Shown: positions 39,181-52,449, counted from the first letter of the stretch. The stretch: 53,990 nucleotides of DNA from Azolla pinnata (GCA_037176905.1 JBBBWG010018223.1:25431-79420); one strand, 5' to 3'. Program-made: numbers and translations. The notes: generated by a model from the sequence alone, not told the origin.

Positions 39181-42176
39181 ATGGCTAATGCAAAGTCAAT
39201 CCTCATCATCTCGACCTCTCATGGAAAGCTCGGAGATACCGATAAGCCAACAGGACTTTGGTATGTATGCTTCCAAAGGAGCATTTAGACTTGCAAGAGT
39301 TTTACGTGGACGCACAGAATTGTCTTTTGCATCTCATTATGCTGTGTTGCCGATACATAAAGCTTTAGAATGGCTTGATGAGACTGAATTATTCATCTAC
39401 ACAAGCAATGATTCCCCAGGCTGAATTGGCAGTGATATGTATCTACTGTATTCTAGAAGATAATGCATTCAAGATGAAGGTATATGGAGTGTGTTGTGTG
39501 TGATGTATGGCTTTGTGGAAATTGATGTGCTTATGCAACCACGTACCAAAATTTAAAATGTCTGGTATGGCACGCACGCAGCAGGCAGTGATGTACAAGA
39601 TTGAATTTACCGAAACATATAGAATCTCCTAGATGATTTATGAGTGCAAAATGTTAAGCAAGTAATTTGTGATTTGTATAGGGCTGAAGAATTATCTGCC
39701 CCATACTACATTTTCAAGGAAGCTGGGCTGCAAGTAGATATTGCTAGTATAAAGGGTGGTGCGATCCCTTTAGGTATAATATTTTATTTTTCAGCATTGT
39801 CTTCAAGATTCCTCATAGCAATCTCTTTTCTTATATCACAATTGCAAGATTCCTCATTTTGTATCGCTGGTTTGAAGATCCGTGCACCTTATTGCCTTCT
39901 CTTGTAGCACCATTGCACAATTTCGCTAGTGATTGATATAGTTTGAACTTTGACTTCAAGTTCTTTGGCTTCAATGTTGCCTTTATTTTTATCTTCATTA
40001 CGTTTTCAGATTCTTTTACATGTTATGACCTTTACGCCAATTATTCTGAATACCTCTACAAATGGTAAATGCTCTCATTGTCTGTATAGAGGATCGTATC
40101 AGTGTTCCAAGCCCTCAGTTTTAGAAATTACCTTAAAAATTTTAATCTAAAGTGCATCATATGTGACTGCTGATAATCACGTGTTCTGAATGGAAACCTA
40201 TAAAGCATTTTTACGTGTTAACAAAAAACTTCAGCCAGTTTAGATGAACACTATTCCAGATCCCGACAGCTTAGCTGGGGACTTGCCTGAACCTACTCAG
40301 CTTTATTTGAAGGACCATGGTATGCACATCGAGTGATGTATCTCAAATTCTACTATATGCTATTGTTGGAGAGTAAAATGGAAGCCTGAAGTTCGTCTTG
40401 TGCTGGCAGATGGATTGAAAGGCAAATTAGAAACTTCCATTCCTGTAGCATTGATCTCCGAACTGTACGATGCCGTCTATTTGCCAGGTATTGCACTACA
40501 TACGTGTTAATATGATCTCGAATCTTGATATCATTGATGTTGAAAACAAGAAAAAGATGTCATATTTGTCTCACAAAATCGATCTTTTATTGGTTTGCAT
40601 TGAACTTAAAACATGCCATTTGGTTTGTATCAAGCAATATTTTTGTTTAACCCTCCAGGAGTCGTGGACAATTTGTTTAAATGATAGTGTTTGATGGAGA
40701 GAATATGTGGATAATTTGTTGAAGTGATAGTGTTTCACAGAGAGGGTGTTTAAACGGAGATCAGTTTCTTGAAGAATCATTTAGAACCAGGTTCCTCTCA
40801 AACCAGATTATGTTCTACGAAAAGTTCATAAGAAATTATTTCTCTGATTCCTTTCTTCTGTTAGCATGCAATTGTACAACTGGTAAGTGGGTTTTATATG
40901 TTGACATTTTTTCTCTGATGCTCTTGTGCATATCATTGATATGACTTAGATAACACTGATAGAAAAGAGAGGAGCCTTTAACTTAGGCATTATGATTGTT
41001 TACTATCGAAATCGATGTTAAAATAAGCATATTCCTGTAGGTGGGCATGGAGCCTGCTATGATTTTCCTGACGATCCAACACTCATAACAATATTGGAGA
41101 ACCATTGGGCTCATGGTAAAGTTGTGGGTGCAGTCTGTCATGCACCAGCTGGCCTGGTTAACATAAAAACTCCATCTGGTGAATACATAGTAAAAGGGAG
41201 AAAGGTGAGAAGTGATGTCATATTTTCTTCATTGAAACCACATTACTGCTCATATTTCACCTGTCTTTGCTGCTTCTATATCTGAATGATTGCACATTTG
41301 TATCTCCAAGCAATTTCAGTGATGGTTTTTGCCTAGGTAGCCACAAATGATTCAATCATTGCTTTTGGATACATAAGAAAGCTGCAATTCATTGACGATT
41401 TTCATAGGTTTTATTTTATCTTTCTTTGCTTGTTGCAGCTATAATGGTCACACATTTGTGTATTATGAGTTGATTCCAGTTACATCGATTGATGATTTTC
41501 CTGCATATTATTAGCCATGAACGATTCAGCCATTGTTTTTTTCATAAATATTAGAGGGACACTGTGTGATTTAGTAATCTGCAGTTGCTCCGTTTCAGTA
41601 TGATGAAGCTCAAAGTTTTTATTAAGTTGGTATTATTTATTGATCAAAGTTTTGCTGGTGCTTGCACATTTCTGACTTAGTATTCTAGATAATGGGTAAT
41701 TTGACATTATTTGCTATTTACATGACCAGGTCACGGGGTTCACGAATTCTGAAGAGGAAGCTGTGGGGAAGACATCTGTGGTGCCTTTCCTTTTGGAGGA
41801 TAAACTGATCGAGAGGGGCGGATTATTCGAGAGAGGAGCAGACTGGGTAAATGCTGCATAAGAAGTTGCACTTGCATGCGCAAATTTTGCATCATTGGGT
41901 GCGCAAGACATACACAACGTGTCATATACACTACCACTATCATTGTTTGAGTGACTCTTTTTTTTTTCACATCTATATGACAAACATTGGCCAAGGTTGG
42001 CACCAGGCAATTACTTAAATATTTGATCTGTATTTCGTTCTTTAAGGGGTATTGCTCTAAACATTTATGTTTGCTTTGTACAGATTCCTTATGCTGTAGC
42101 AGATGGGAAGCTTATCACGGGTCAGAATCCAATGAGCTCAGAAAAGGTGGCTAAGCTCGTACTTTCGGCAATTTAA
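39181..42176 (+). CDS. Single-domain DJ-1/PfpI family protein, Hsp31-like type 1 glutamine amidotransferase fold (7 exons, 227 aa)
   Basis: Exons: 39181-39260, 39682-39773, 40260-40319, 40410-40487, 41041-41204, 41730-41846, 42084-42176. The total is 684 nt and all introns are GT-AG. The start MANAKSILIISTSHGKLG and the block GDTDKPTGLWAEELSAPYY match the bacterial and fungal Hsp31/HchA-like subgroup. LPGGHGACYDFPDD (about 102-115) forms the oxyanion region. GAVCHAPAGL holds the nucleophile Cys at about 136 with the adjacent His. VTGFTNSEEEAVG and LITGQNPMSSEKVAKLVL complete the fold. Proteins of this group act as glutathione-independent methylglyoxal-to-lactate enzymes (glyoxalase III) or protein deglycases and chaperones; which one applies here is not visible. 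No targeting peptide is obvious, so a cytosolic site is inferred. The better-known Arabidopsis DJ-1 proteins mostly have two fused domains, unlike this one. Confidence 0.92.
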
Positions 42177-43004
42177 ATGTCAGATTACATTCAGATCTTA
42201 TGAGATGGAAGCCAAATACAGACTAAATAAGTTGGGATTGTGGTACTTTTGTGTATTAAGTATTTTGTACTTGGTTTCAGCTTATCTGCATGAACATCTG
42301 AATGACAAGCTAATAACTGGTATTTTTATATTCTTGAGATCTTATGACTTGCACAAAACTTATCATGTCTCAAAAGTGAACTATTTGAGCTAAGCAGTGG
42401 CAGTTTACAAGGTGTGCTTACACACCTACCTCATGTTGATTGAACAAGCTACGTCATTGTAACATTCCTAAGATCGTCTAAGCTAGCAAAGAAAATGTTT
42501 CAAACATTTCAGTGGTTGAATTAATCAAGAGCTTCAGATTGCTAGAAAGCAGTGTTTTGCTTCAATGGATTGATGGGAGGAGGTATGAACCTCAAATTCT
42601 AGCTAATAAAAGTTCGTGAACTATTTACACATCTCCCTCATCATCCAACATGTTTCTAGTTTGGAACCTGCTCAGCCTCATTATTACTAACAGCAACATC
42701 GGATTTGTGATCGTCTAGCTACACGTTATGCATCCTCTTACAACAAGCCTGGTTTTCACAAATCATTCGGTCTTGCGTCAAGATCTTGGTTATTTACAAA
42801 TTGGCAAATGCATAGCATGGGATCAATAGAATTTGGAGGTTTTATTACTCAGAGTCATAAACAAGCACATAGACATAGCAAATGTATCATCATGGTTTGC
42901 GATCATCTAGCCATGTGTTCCAGATCCTCTACTGATACATCATACTTTCACTTCTCGTTGGGTTTTGGGTTTGGATCCTGGTTGTCTGGAGATTCGAAAA
43001 ACAT
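42177..43004. other. Intergenic region between DJ-1-like and coatomer genes, no gene recognised
   Basis: The first 200-300 bases should be the 3' UTR of the DJ-1-like gene. A loosely duplicated phrase (GTTTGCGATCATCTAGCCA at about 42896, TTTGTGATCGTCTAGCTACA at about 42704) hints at old repeats. No exon or RNA gene is seen. Confidence 0.45.
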
Positions 43005-43690
43005 GCAAGCAAATGCCGAGAGGGCTTTCTAAATTATAGTTTGTTTTTTATCCAACACATCCCGATCGTTCGATCTATTGTTTTCCACAACCGTAGATCG
43101 ACAAACACACAATAAGGAACTGATAAACCGCGAGAGCGCTTTCTAGATTATTGGTTGTTTTAACCAATGCATGTTGATTACAACAAACGGTAACGACCCG
43201 ACAAATTGTGAGAGGTTATGGGTTGTTTTTAACCAACACATCTAGATAGTTCGACAATAGCAAATCGACAAACACACAATAAGGCACTGACAAACAGGGA
43301 GAGCATTTTCTAGATTATAGGTTGTTTTTAACCAGCACATCCAGATCGTTTAATCAGTTGCTAGTTACAAGAGCCGACTTGACAAAACTACGAGAGCGGT
43401 TTCCAGATGACGGGTTTGTTTTTAACCAATGCATCTAGATTGTTCAATCAGCTACCATGTTACAACAACAAATCAACGACAAATTGTTAAGGGACTCGAG
43501 AAAACCGCGAGAGTGCTTCCTAGATTTGCGGGTTGTTTTTTAACCAACGCATCCAGACACGTTCGATCAGCTGTCGCTGCAGATCCGACGACCTGCGAGG
43601 AGCACATTCCAGATTCACGATCCGTTTTCAGCCGAACGCATCCGGATCGTTCGATTCAGCCGCTGCGTTCAAGAATCAAAACCGGCGATT
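43005..43690. repeat. Degenerate ~110-bp tandem repeat, about six units
   Basis: Units share a GCGAGAGCGCTTTCTAGATT-like block, then GGGTTGTTTTTAACCAACGC or variants, then CATCCAGATCGTTCGATC-like sequence. Copies of the GGTTGTTTTTAACCA motif lie near 43040, 43150, 43218, 43321, 43412 and 43531, with a weaker one near 43626. The motif is itself an imperfect inverted repeat (GGTT...AACC). The right-hand copies run into the coatomer gene's upstream region. Confidence 0.75.
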
Positions 43691-44165
43691 ATTTCGTTTC
43701 GCTCGGTTATCCGATCAAATCCTCTGACAAAAAAAAGAAGCTAAAACCACTTCACTATATGTTGTGTTGTATTGTCAGGTCTTTCTGTATTTTCTTTTAT
43801 TCTTGTGGGGTTTTTTTTTGTTGGGGGATTTTTGGCACCATTTGTTTTTCTTTTTTGTTGGATGGTCTTGGGTTCGAATCCGCATTTTGCACACATTCGT
43901 TTTTGCCTTCTTTCTGATTCAGTCAGTCCCTCTTTCACAGTCTGCAGACAAACGATCTGGTTCGCTGGCCACGGGGAAACCTCGCTCTGCTTCAACACAG
44001 CGCAAATCACACACAGGCTGCACCATTCTCTGACGCGGCGCTCGAGAGCAGGCCAGCTGAAGCTGCTTCTCTGCTTCCTTTTCCACACACATTTTCTTCG
44101 CCAGATCAGATCCGCCCCCCCTCCCCCCTTTCCCCGTCAGATCTGCGATCTGCCGATCTCCCAAT
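43691..44165 (+). promoter_or_regulatory. Promoter/5' leader region of the beta'-COP gene
   Basis: This sequence precedes the coatomer ATG at 44166. The last ~150 bases are C/T-rich (CCCCCCCTCCCCCCTTTCCC near 44116), typical of plant 5' UTRs. A start site cannot be fixed. Overlapping ORFs on both strands have no recognised product. Confidence 0.45.
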
Positions 44166-47100
44166 ATGGTAAACTCTCCCATCTTCGTCCTCCTCTATTT
44201 ACTTCTGTCTTTTTCCGCTCGTGTCTCTCCTTGTCGGGAAGATGCATTGTATCCACGTCTCGATGTCCGTGGTTTTGTTTTAGCATCTTGATGCATCACT
44301 GGGAAACGAGAAATGGATTCGATTCTTCATGTTTTCTGCATCTCAATAAAAGGAAATCAAATGCGTCCAACTGCATATATACATTCTCAAACTCTGCATG
44401 GACTCCTATGCGCGAAATCATTCGGAGAAAGAAAGATCTGTTTTGACAACTCTGAAGTAAACAAAGATCTGTTATGAATCCGTAACTTGGACTAGATTCA
44501 GCAGCTGATGAATGCTAAAAAAATCCCAAGCTATATATGTTGTTACGAATTATTATTCAAACATGATCAAAGGCAGAAGCGTTTGGATCAGTAATAGATA
44601 GATTTCAGTAAAGAAAGAAAGATCTATTATGAGTCCTAAATTTGACATAACATAAGCTGTTCTAACAAGCATACAATCAAGTGATTACAATTTATTGTGT
44701 AGATTTGCATGTGAGTGTAATCAAAAGACAGTTTTGTATGAATGTATCATAAGAGAGGAAGATCTATGATCCACCTGAAGTTTGGCATATCCTCAGCTGC
44801 TGAAACATACACTCGAAAGTCACATCTATTGTTGTAGATTTTCTTTCCAATTGTGATTACCGACAAAGTTTCATTGAAGCTAATACACTGCTCAAATGTA
44901 AAACGGGATGACATATGGCGAATCTAAAGTTTGGGTTACCTTCATTAACTCGATATGCAAGAAAAAGATTTAAAGTCTGCTTTTATAAATTACATGATCA
45001 AAAGAAAATTTTGTCAGATGCTTATGCATCAGGATGTGGAAAGAAAGAAACACATATCTGCAATTTACATGATGGTTGAGTATATTGAATATACATACTC
45101 TTAATTAGTCCCGTTGATGTGAATGAAATATCATAAATATTATTGTAATTTTATCATCTAGAACTTAATTGTAGGTGTTGCTTTTATGCAGTTACTCTCC
45201 GCCTGCATATTTTTTTATGCTTTATTGCAACCGAGAAAACGCGTGAAAATCTGTAAACTTCTTATCATGTTTGTGTGAATCCATCCCCATTTCGATGTGC
45301 GTTTGTTCCAAGTGGGAAAATGCTCTTGCATCTGTATGTTTTTCTGTCAATCTTATTTCATATGAATATGCAAACGACTGAATCTCCATCATATTATTTC
45401 GTCTTTTTGTTGAAACTGTGAGAGTGGGAGTGCATTGCTATGACTGTTCTGGCTATCTATGATTCGAAATGACAAAATTATTGGTCTTACGAACCATTTT
45501 GTTCTCTATTTCTGAACATACATATTTTTGTCAACTTGTAATAATTTTATCTCTTTTGTTGCAGCCTTTGAGACTGGAGATTAAGGTAAGCGTCTCTTTA
45601 TTTGCACTGTCAAATAGGGCTTTTCATCTTGTGCAAAATTCTGATAATCATTAATTATACAGCGGAAACTTGCACAAAGATCTGATCGAGTGAAGGCTGT
45701 AGATCTTCATCCTACTGAGCCATGGTATTATTTCTTCTGTTTATTCCAAGCAAATAGTCGAATGTTTTCAGCTTTATTAACCGATTTTATTTGCTCAGGA
45801 TACTCACTGCACTATACACGGGGAGCATCTATATCTGGAACCACCAAACCCAGGTAATATATGTTGGTATTGTGCAAAAGCATGGGCATTTTAATTAAGA
45901 GAAACCTTTATTCGAATTAACTAACTGATAAATATGGTGTCTGATCTTGCTGTTTTACAGAGCTTAGTGAAGTCTTTTGAAGTTACTGAACTTCCAGGTA
46001 GCTGTTTTCCACAGTATATGTATTGTCAAGATCTATGGAATGAGTCGTTTATAACTGCGTACAATGGATCCTTACGTGATCGAATTTGGCATTTTGTTCT
46101 ACAGTTAGATCGGTGAAGTTCATTCCAAGAAAACAGTGGATTGTGGCAGGAGCAGATGACATGCACATTCGAGTCTACAATTATAACACAATGGAGAAGA
46201 CCAAAACATTCGAAGCACACACTGATTACATTCGGTGTGTCGCAGTTCATCCCTCGTTACCATATGTGCTTTCATCATCGGATGACATGTTGATAAAGCT
46301 TTGGGACTGGGAAAAAGGTTGGATTTGCACTCAGATATTTGAAGGACATTCACATTATGTGATGCAAGTAGCATTCAATCCCAAGGACACAAATACGTTT
46401 GCAAGTGCCTCACTTGACAGAACAATCAAGGTATAGATGCTAGAGCACATGTTTATTTTCATACCTGATTCTCATTACAGTTAAGTAAAAATCAATTTGA
46501 ACCACTACAGATATGGAATCTAGGATCACCAGAGCCGAATTTCACACTGGAAGCTCACGCAAAGGGGGTAAATTGTGTAGATTATTTTACTGGAGGTGAT
46601 AGGCCCTATTTGATCACGGGTTCTGATGATCACACTGCCAAGGTGCCTTACAGATATGTGATATATGCTAACATTATTTCTAAGCTTATACATGCGATAT
46701 TTCCAATGGCTTGAATTGACATGAGTCTTACAACCACCGCAGGTGTGGGACTACCAAACCAAGACCTGTGTTCAGACATTGGAGGGGCATACTCATAATA
46801 TTTCTTCTGTTTGCTTTCATCCAGAGCTACCCATTATTCTCACTGGATCAGAAGATGGCACAGTTCGTATTTGGCATGCAACAACATATAGGCACGTTCT
46901 CATCTCTTAATCTGCTAATTTCTTTCTTTAATTATTCCGGATTTAGATAGTGCATCTGAACTGTTCTTGAAGCTGTTTCTGAAAAATTCTTGTTCAAGTT
47001 ACTTTTTCTTTGAGTTGCACAACTAACTGTTCTCGAAGTTACCTTTGGGCAACTTGTTTGGATGCATTTAAATAGCATGCTGATGCTGTTCATGGGTTTG

Positions 47101-50100
47101 TCTTTGAACTGATGCTGCATCAAGTGTCTTCAGCTTTGTGGGTTGTCTGAATCATTCCATATTCAAGAGCTAGCTCATGGATGAGAATATAGTACTTTTC
47201 TTAGCATTTCCTGATGTTGTCTATGAACTGATATTCGTAAATGCGTCAGGAGTTGTTAAGCTTACTGTTTGTCTCCTAGTTTCTTTTGTTATGTCTTTCT
47301 AGCTGAACCGTTGTCAAGGTTAAACGGTTCATTTTATGGGTCATCTATGCAGACTAGAGAATACTTTGAACTATGGTTTGGAACGAGTGTGGACGATTGG
47401 ATATTTGAAGGGCTCAAACAGGTAATATTAATATTCTAGATTGCAATGCTTCAAATGTAAAACTAAAATGTCAAGTTGGAATATCTGCTTTCCAGGGTTG
47501 CAATTGGATATGATGAAGGTACTATAATGATAAAAATTGGACGAGAAGAACCTGTTGCTAGCATGGACAATAGTGGGAAAATAATATGGGCAAAACACAA
47601 TGAAATACAGACTGTGAATATCAAGTCCATTGGATTGGATGAGGTACGTTAACTGATAAGAGTCTCTTTCGAAAGAATCTAGTGTGCTACATTAGCTGAA
47701 CAAAATATTTCTGGAAAGAATATGCTAATTATGCTACTGGACAAGAATCTGCCTTGGAAGAATCTTTTAAATGATCTGTGCTGGCAAGATTCTCTATATT
47801 GGAAGCTCACATGAATCTATGAGCTAGATGGCTTTGGTAAAGAGTCTCGAGATCAAGAGTACCAAATAACTCTTGAATTTCAATAAATTCAAAGCATATA
47901 CCACATTTTTGCAGTGAACTTAATTTTCTGTTGAAAAATTTGAGAAATGTGAAGCATAATTCTTCTGTGGATGAAGCAACTTAGCGAAGTGGTCCATTTA
48001 AAATGAGTGAAAGGATATTATGCTAATGTTGAATATGGTGCAGGTGGCAGATGGTGAAAGGTTACCATTGTCTGTGAAGGAGCTTGGGAGCTGTGATCTT
48101 TATCCACAGGTAAGTGCTGCATCTTCTATGTTTAACAAAGTGAAGCTTAGCCATATATTTATAATTTTCTTAAGGATTCATGTTCATATTATGGTAAATT
48201 TTGGTTTCTCACTACAACAAGAGCAGAAGATCCTGTAATATGCAGAATCAAGCCAGAGTATAAAATGACATGCTTTTTTCTGCATACATTTACGTTGGAA
48301 ATAAATTGCTGTGATATGGATCTAATTGCACAAATTTCCACAGAGCTTGAAGCACAACCCGAATGGGAGATTTGTGGTAGTTTGTGGTGATGGGGAATAT
48401 ATAATCTACACAGCTCTAGCATGGCGAAACAGATCTTTTGGATCTGCTCTAGAGTTTGCATGGTCTGTGGATGGTGAATATGCAGTTCGAGAAAGTACTT
48501 CTAAGATCAAGATATTCAATAAGTCATTTCAGGTATTACAATCTGAGAAACATATTCGTGTATATGTCCATACGTGTATTGATATTTGATGGATGTGTAT
48601 TAGCGAAAACTATCATTGTGCTCAACACAAGTATTCATTATGTCCTGCATGATAAAATTAGGGAGTGTGTCATCTGCCAACCATAGAGCCGCAATGGGAA
48701 AATGGTGCTGGCTTTTTTTTCTCCATTTTCTAAAGTCTTCCAATGTATTTCTTTTTCTTTTCTATACCATGGTCACTCATATTGGATCAGATCTTAGCAG
48801 GAAATTTTAGCCAAAAGTATATGCATCCTTACTATAGATGGCTACAACACAAAATTAATTTTTATTAGATTTAGGCTTTGTTCGGAGAGAAATTAAATTT
48901 GATATGTTTGGAAATGGAACTAAAATAAGCTGGATATCGTGTAGCTTTCTTGGAATGTTGCTGCTTTTTAATCTCTACTAATTTGTTTAAGCTATGTGTC
49001 TATGCAGGAGAGAAAAAGCATACGTCCAACTTTCTCTTCTGAGGGTATCTATGGAGGACCGCTATTGGCTGTTCGTTCAAATGACTTTGTATGCTTTTAT
49101 GATTGGGCAGAATGCCGTGTAATCCGACGCATAGATGTTGCAGTAAAGGTATGTATGTATCCTGTCTCTACTGCTCTAAGGGTGGTACCCAATTGAAGGA
49201 AATCTTATACCCACAGTCGGTTATGTAACACATTTCATTCAGTGTAGTTTGTTAAAAGAAATTTTCAGATTTCAAATGGAACTCACATCTGTTCTATGAC
49301 CTAATGTAGGATATCTACTGGGCTGATAGCGGTGACTTGTTAACAATTGCCAGCGACAATTGCTTCTACATCCTGAAATACAATGTAAAGCTATTGTATT
49401 ACTATTGCACTGCCAACCTTGCCGAAAGTAATTGAACAATTACCACGTTGAAATTCTGCTTTGCAGAGAGATGCTGTGGCTGCCCATACAGATGCTGGTA
49501 AACCCTTAGATGAACAAGGCGTCGAAGATGCATTTGAGCTCCTCCATGAAGTTTCGGAGAGAGTTCGTACTGGTATATGGGTTGGCGATTGTTTTATTTA
49601 TAACAATTCAGCATGGCGTTTGAATTATTGTGTTGGAGGGGAGGTAAAATCCGGTTTCTCTTGATAGAGTAGCTTCATGCATTTTTCCATGTAAGCTCTT
49701 TTCCCAGTGTTTTCTTTTTTCAGATCACTACCATGTACCATCTTGATCGACCCATGTATCTTCTTGGATATCTTGCAAGTCATAGCAAGGTGTATCTTAT
49801 TGATAAAGAGTTCAAGTAAGTAAAAAACTTGAATAAGTAAGGTTGTGTGTTTGAACTTACGTTTGCAACGTTAAATATTGTTATGCATTTTCTCGCTTTG
49901 CAGTATTATCAGCTACACTCTGTTGGTTAGTCTGATTGAATACAAGACACTTGTTATGAGAGGAGACATGGAAAGAGCTGAAGCAGTGTTGCCTACGATA
50001 CCGAAAGAACAGTACAATGGGTAAGAGGGTCATGGTTCTTAAAAACTTATTCTTCTGATTTTTTTGTGCTGATGAAAGCACACATTTGATCTTCTATACT

Positions 50101-51555
50101 GGTGAAAACATACTCACTGATGGCCAAATTAATTTTCCCCAACCATATGGATTGTTTTTATGAGATTGTTGATTAACTTGTTCGCATGTAGTATTGCCCG
50201 GTTTCTGGAGTCACGAAACATGATAGAAGAGGCACTTGCAATAGTGACAGATCCAGACTATAAATTTGAGCTTGCTGTTCAGTTAGGAAGATTAGAAGTT
50301 GCAAAGGTACTTCCTGAAATTGAATGGTATGATTTCACCAAGTATTGGTCTTATTGGAATGTTAACGTTGTGATGCAGTCAATTGCTGAGGACTTGCAAA
50401 GCGAATCCAAATGGAAGCAGCTTGGAGAGCTAGCAATGTCTGCAGGAAAGGTTAGCTTTTAAAGAAGTTTAAAGTCCTGGGTCCAAGTATCTAACAGGAA
50501 AATCTTTCATAACTTACACGTTTAGTCATTCTCACTGCTGTCTCTTGTTTCTTATGGAATGGTAACCTCCTTTACAGTTGGATGTAGCTGAGGAATGTAT
50601 GGGAAAAGCTAAAGATCTGAGCGGCTTGCTGCTAATGTATTCATCACTTGGAAATTCATCTGGAATGAAGAATCTTGCTGTTTTAGCTAAAGAAAGTGGC
50701 AAAATCAACGTAGCATTTGTTTGTCTGTTCATGCTTGGACAACTGGAGGAGTGCTTGCAACTCTTAATCGACAGGTGACTTTTAATGGTTTATTGAATTC
50801 GAACAGTTATCTAACTAAAGGGGAGTCCAACTAATGAGACTGTTTTCTACGTAGTAACCGAATACCGGAAGCAGCTTTTATGGCTAGAGCATATCTTCCA
50901 AGTAAAGTCTCAGACATTGTCAAACTTTGGCGCAATGATCTGAAGAAGGTACATAGTATGGTAATTAGTTCTAAGTAAATTTCAGTAATACTTTATTATA
51001 CTTTAAGAGGGGATACTACTGTAATGGAACAGATAAATCCGAAGGCTGCAGAGTCTCTTGCAGACCCAGAAGAATATCCAAACTTGTTTCCTGATTGGCA
51101 ATGGGCACTAGAAGCAGAGGAAAGATTGAAGCCTGTTAGGCAAGTACTTCTAAGATGTTAATACATCTTCTGCCATATTCTGTGTCTCATTTCATGCAAA
51201 AATATATCTTTCCAGAGAGAATCCTTTGCCAGCTAGTGAGTATGTGAAACATATTGGGAATTCTAAGGCTAATATGATCGAGAAATTGAAGGAGATGCAT
51301 CTCAACAATGGTGTTACACCTGTTGAAAATGGAGACTATAATGAGGTGAGCATATGGCTCATTATCTCTTAATTTTTATCTGTAATGCTTACTTACAGGC
51401 TTAGCTATGCGTATGTTTGCATTTTGAAGGACGAGGACATCAATGAAGAATATGCTGAAGAGGATACTGTACTGGTGAATGGTTATGAACATACTGAAGA
51501 GATTGATGGAGAGGTTCATGCAGCAAATGGCGAAGAGTCGGAGGGAATGAATTGA
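44166..51555 (+). CDS. Coatomer subunit beta' (beta'-COP), 24 coding exons, 899 aa
   Basis: Exons: 44166-44168, 45565-45585, 45663-45724, 45799-45853, 45961-45997, 46105-46430, 46511-46642, 46743-46891, 47353-47421, 47496-47643, 48044-48109, 48344-48532, 49008-49148, 49310-49384, 49467-49643, 49724-49815, 49904-50020, 50192-50306, 50379-50450, 50578-50774, 50855-50948, 51033-51139, 51216-51345, 51430-51555. The total is 2700 nt. The protein starts MPLRLEIKRKLAQRS as in plant beta'-COP. An N-terminal WD40 propeller runs to about residue 300 (for example [20 protein letters not shown]). The second propeller follows to about 600, then an alpha-solenoid ([15 protein letters not shown]) and an acidic tail. 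Beta'-COP is a cage subunit of COPI vesicles and its propellers bind KKXX cargo tails for Golgi-to-ER transport. The first coding exon holds only the ATG, and introns 8 and 22 use GC donors. Confidence 0.96.
44430..44960. repeat. Degenerate ~145-155 bp repeats in beta'-COP intron 1
   Basis: AAAGATCTGTTATGAATCC (about 44463), AAAGATCTATTATGAGTCC (about 44618) and GAAGATCTATGATCCACC (about 44758) start similar segments. These continue into a TTGGCATATCCTCAGCTGC-type block. A weaker fourth copy lies near 44900. They fill much of the 1396-bp intron between the ATG exon and the next coding exon. Confidence 0.55.
46892..46893 (+). other. GC 5' splice site, beta'-COP intron 8
   Basis: Exon 8 ends GCA ACA ACA TAT AG and the intron begins GCACGT. 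Joining to A CTA GAG AAT at 47353 gives the conserved [14 protein letters not shown] segment of the first propeller. The GT five bases further on (GTTCTC) would put the next exon out of frame. Confidence 0.85.
51140..51141 (+). other. GC 5' splice site, beta'-COP intron 22
   Basis: The exon ends AAG CCT GTT AG and the intron begins GCAAGT, the exact consensus for GC-AG introns. Joining to A GAG AAT CCT at 51216 keeps an open frame ([13 protein letters not shown]). Using the GT at GTACTT four bases later would read the next exon as AGA GAA TCC TTT GCC AGC TAG, a stop. Confidence 0.9.
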
Positions 51556-52449
51556 AGGCAACAAGTAATAACGGAAGCTCAACCATTTGCTATTTTCTCA
51601 AACCGGTTCAATCTTTCTCTAGTATGTCACACCTCGGTGCGTGAAAATGCAAAGGTCTTCTTTCAAGGTGGTATATATTATTTTTTCTTGCATACATTGT
51701 GATGCCTCAAGAAGAGCATGCAGTCGAGTATGTCCAATGAGATATATCTGATGGTGATTGCCAGGGAAGTAGCGTAAAAAGCTTTCATCACGAAATTCGC
51801 CCAATGTTGTCCGGTGCAAACTTTGTAATTTTGTAGCATTAGAAGTAATATGTGTATTGCGGATATATTCTTGTATTTTGAATAAGCTTAAGCTTTTTTC
51901 TTAAAGCAATGGCAGATGAAACAATTTCCATTATCGGGGGAGGATATTATAGTATCAGAGTCCCATGTTTGAGCTTGGATACTAGACAAACCTAGCATCT
52001 TTTCTTTTTCATATTGAGATCTGATGTGATTCGATTGAAGGAATATTAATCTTGCCTCTCGCTCAAGATGGGGTGAATATGATGATGCCTTCATGCAGTA
52101 GAATGCAATCTGATCCAGATCCTTGGAGTGATTGCTGAAAGGTTTGCATCAAAGATCAGTAAATTCAGAAAGAGTTCGCTGGTGGATTGTTGATGGCGTT
52201 TACAAGGTCAGGTTAGAATGCTTGCAAAAGAAAAACAGCTTGGAATTTGATGGTGCTTGAGCTCATGCCTCTTTATATGCTTGATATGATCGAACTAACT
52301 CTTTGCAGAAAATTTTAGTACGTGTCTCCTAAATGTAATGAGAGAAATTGAACAGGAAATTGGAGGAGGTATGGAAGAGATTGGTATTCGAAGAGCAGAA
52401 GCATATATGCAAGAATGGGTCCTCAATCTTCCACCTTATAATCCTGAAA
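51556..52449. other. 3' flank of beta'-COP, no gene recognised
   Basis: The first ~300 bases are the likely 3' UTR (TAATTTTGTAGC and ATTCTTGTATTTTGAATAAG near 51825-51885 could serve polyadenylation). Beyond that there is no recognisable exon or repeat until the inverted tandem array starts near 52450. Confidence 0.5.
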
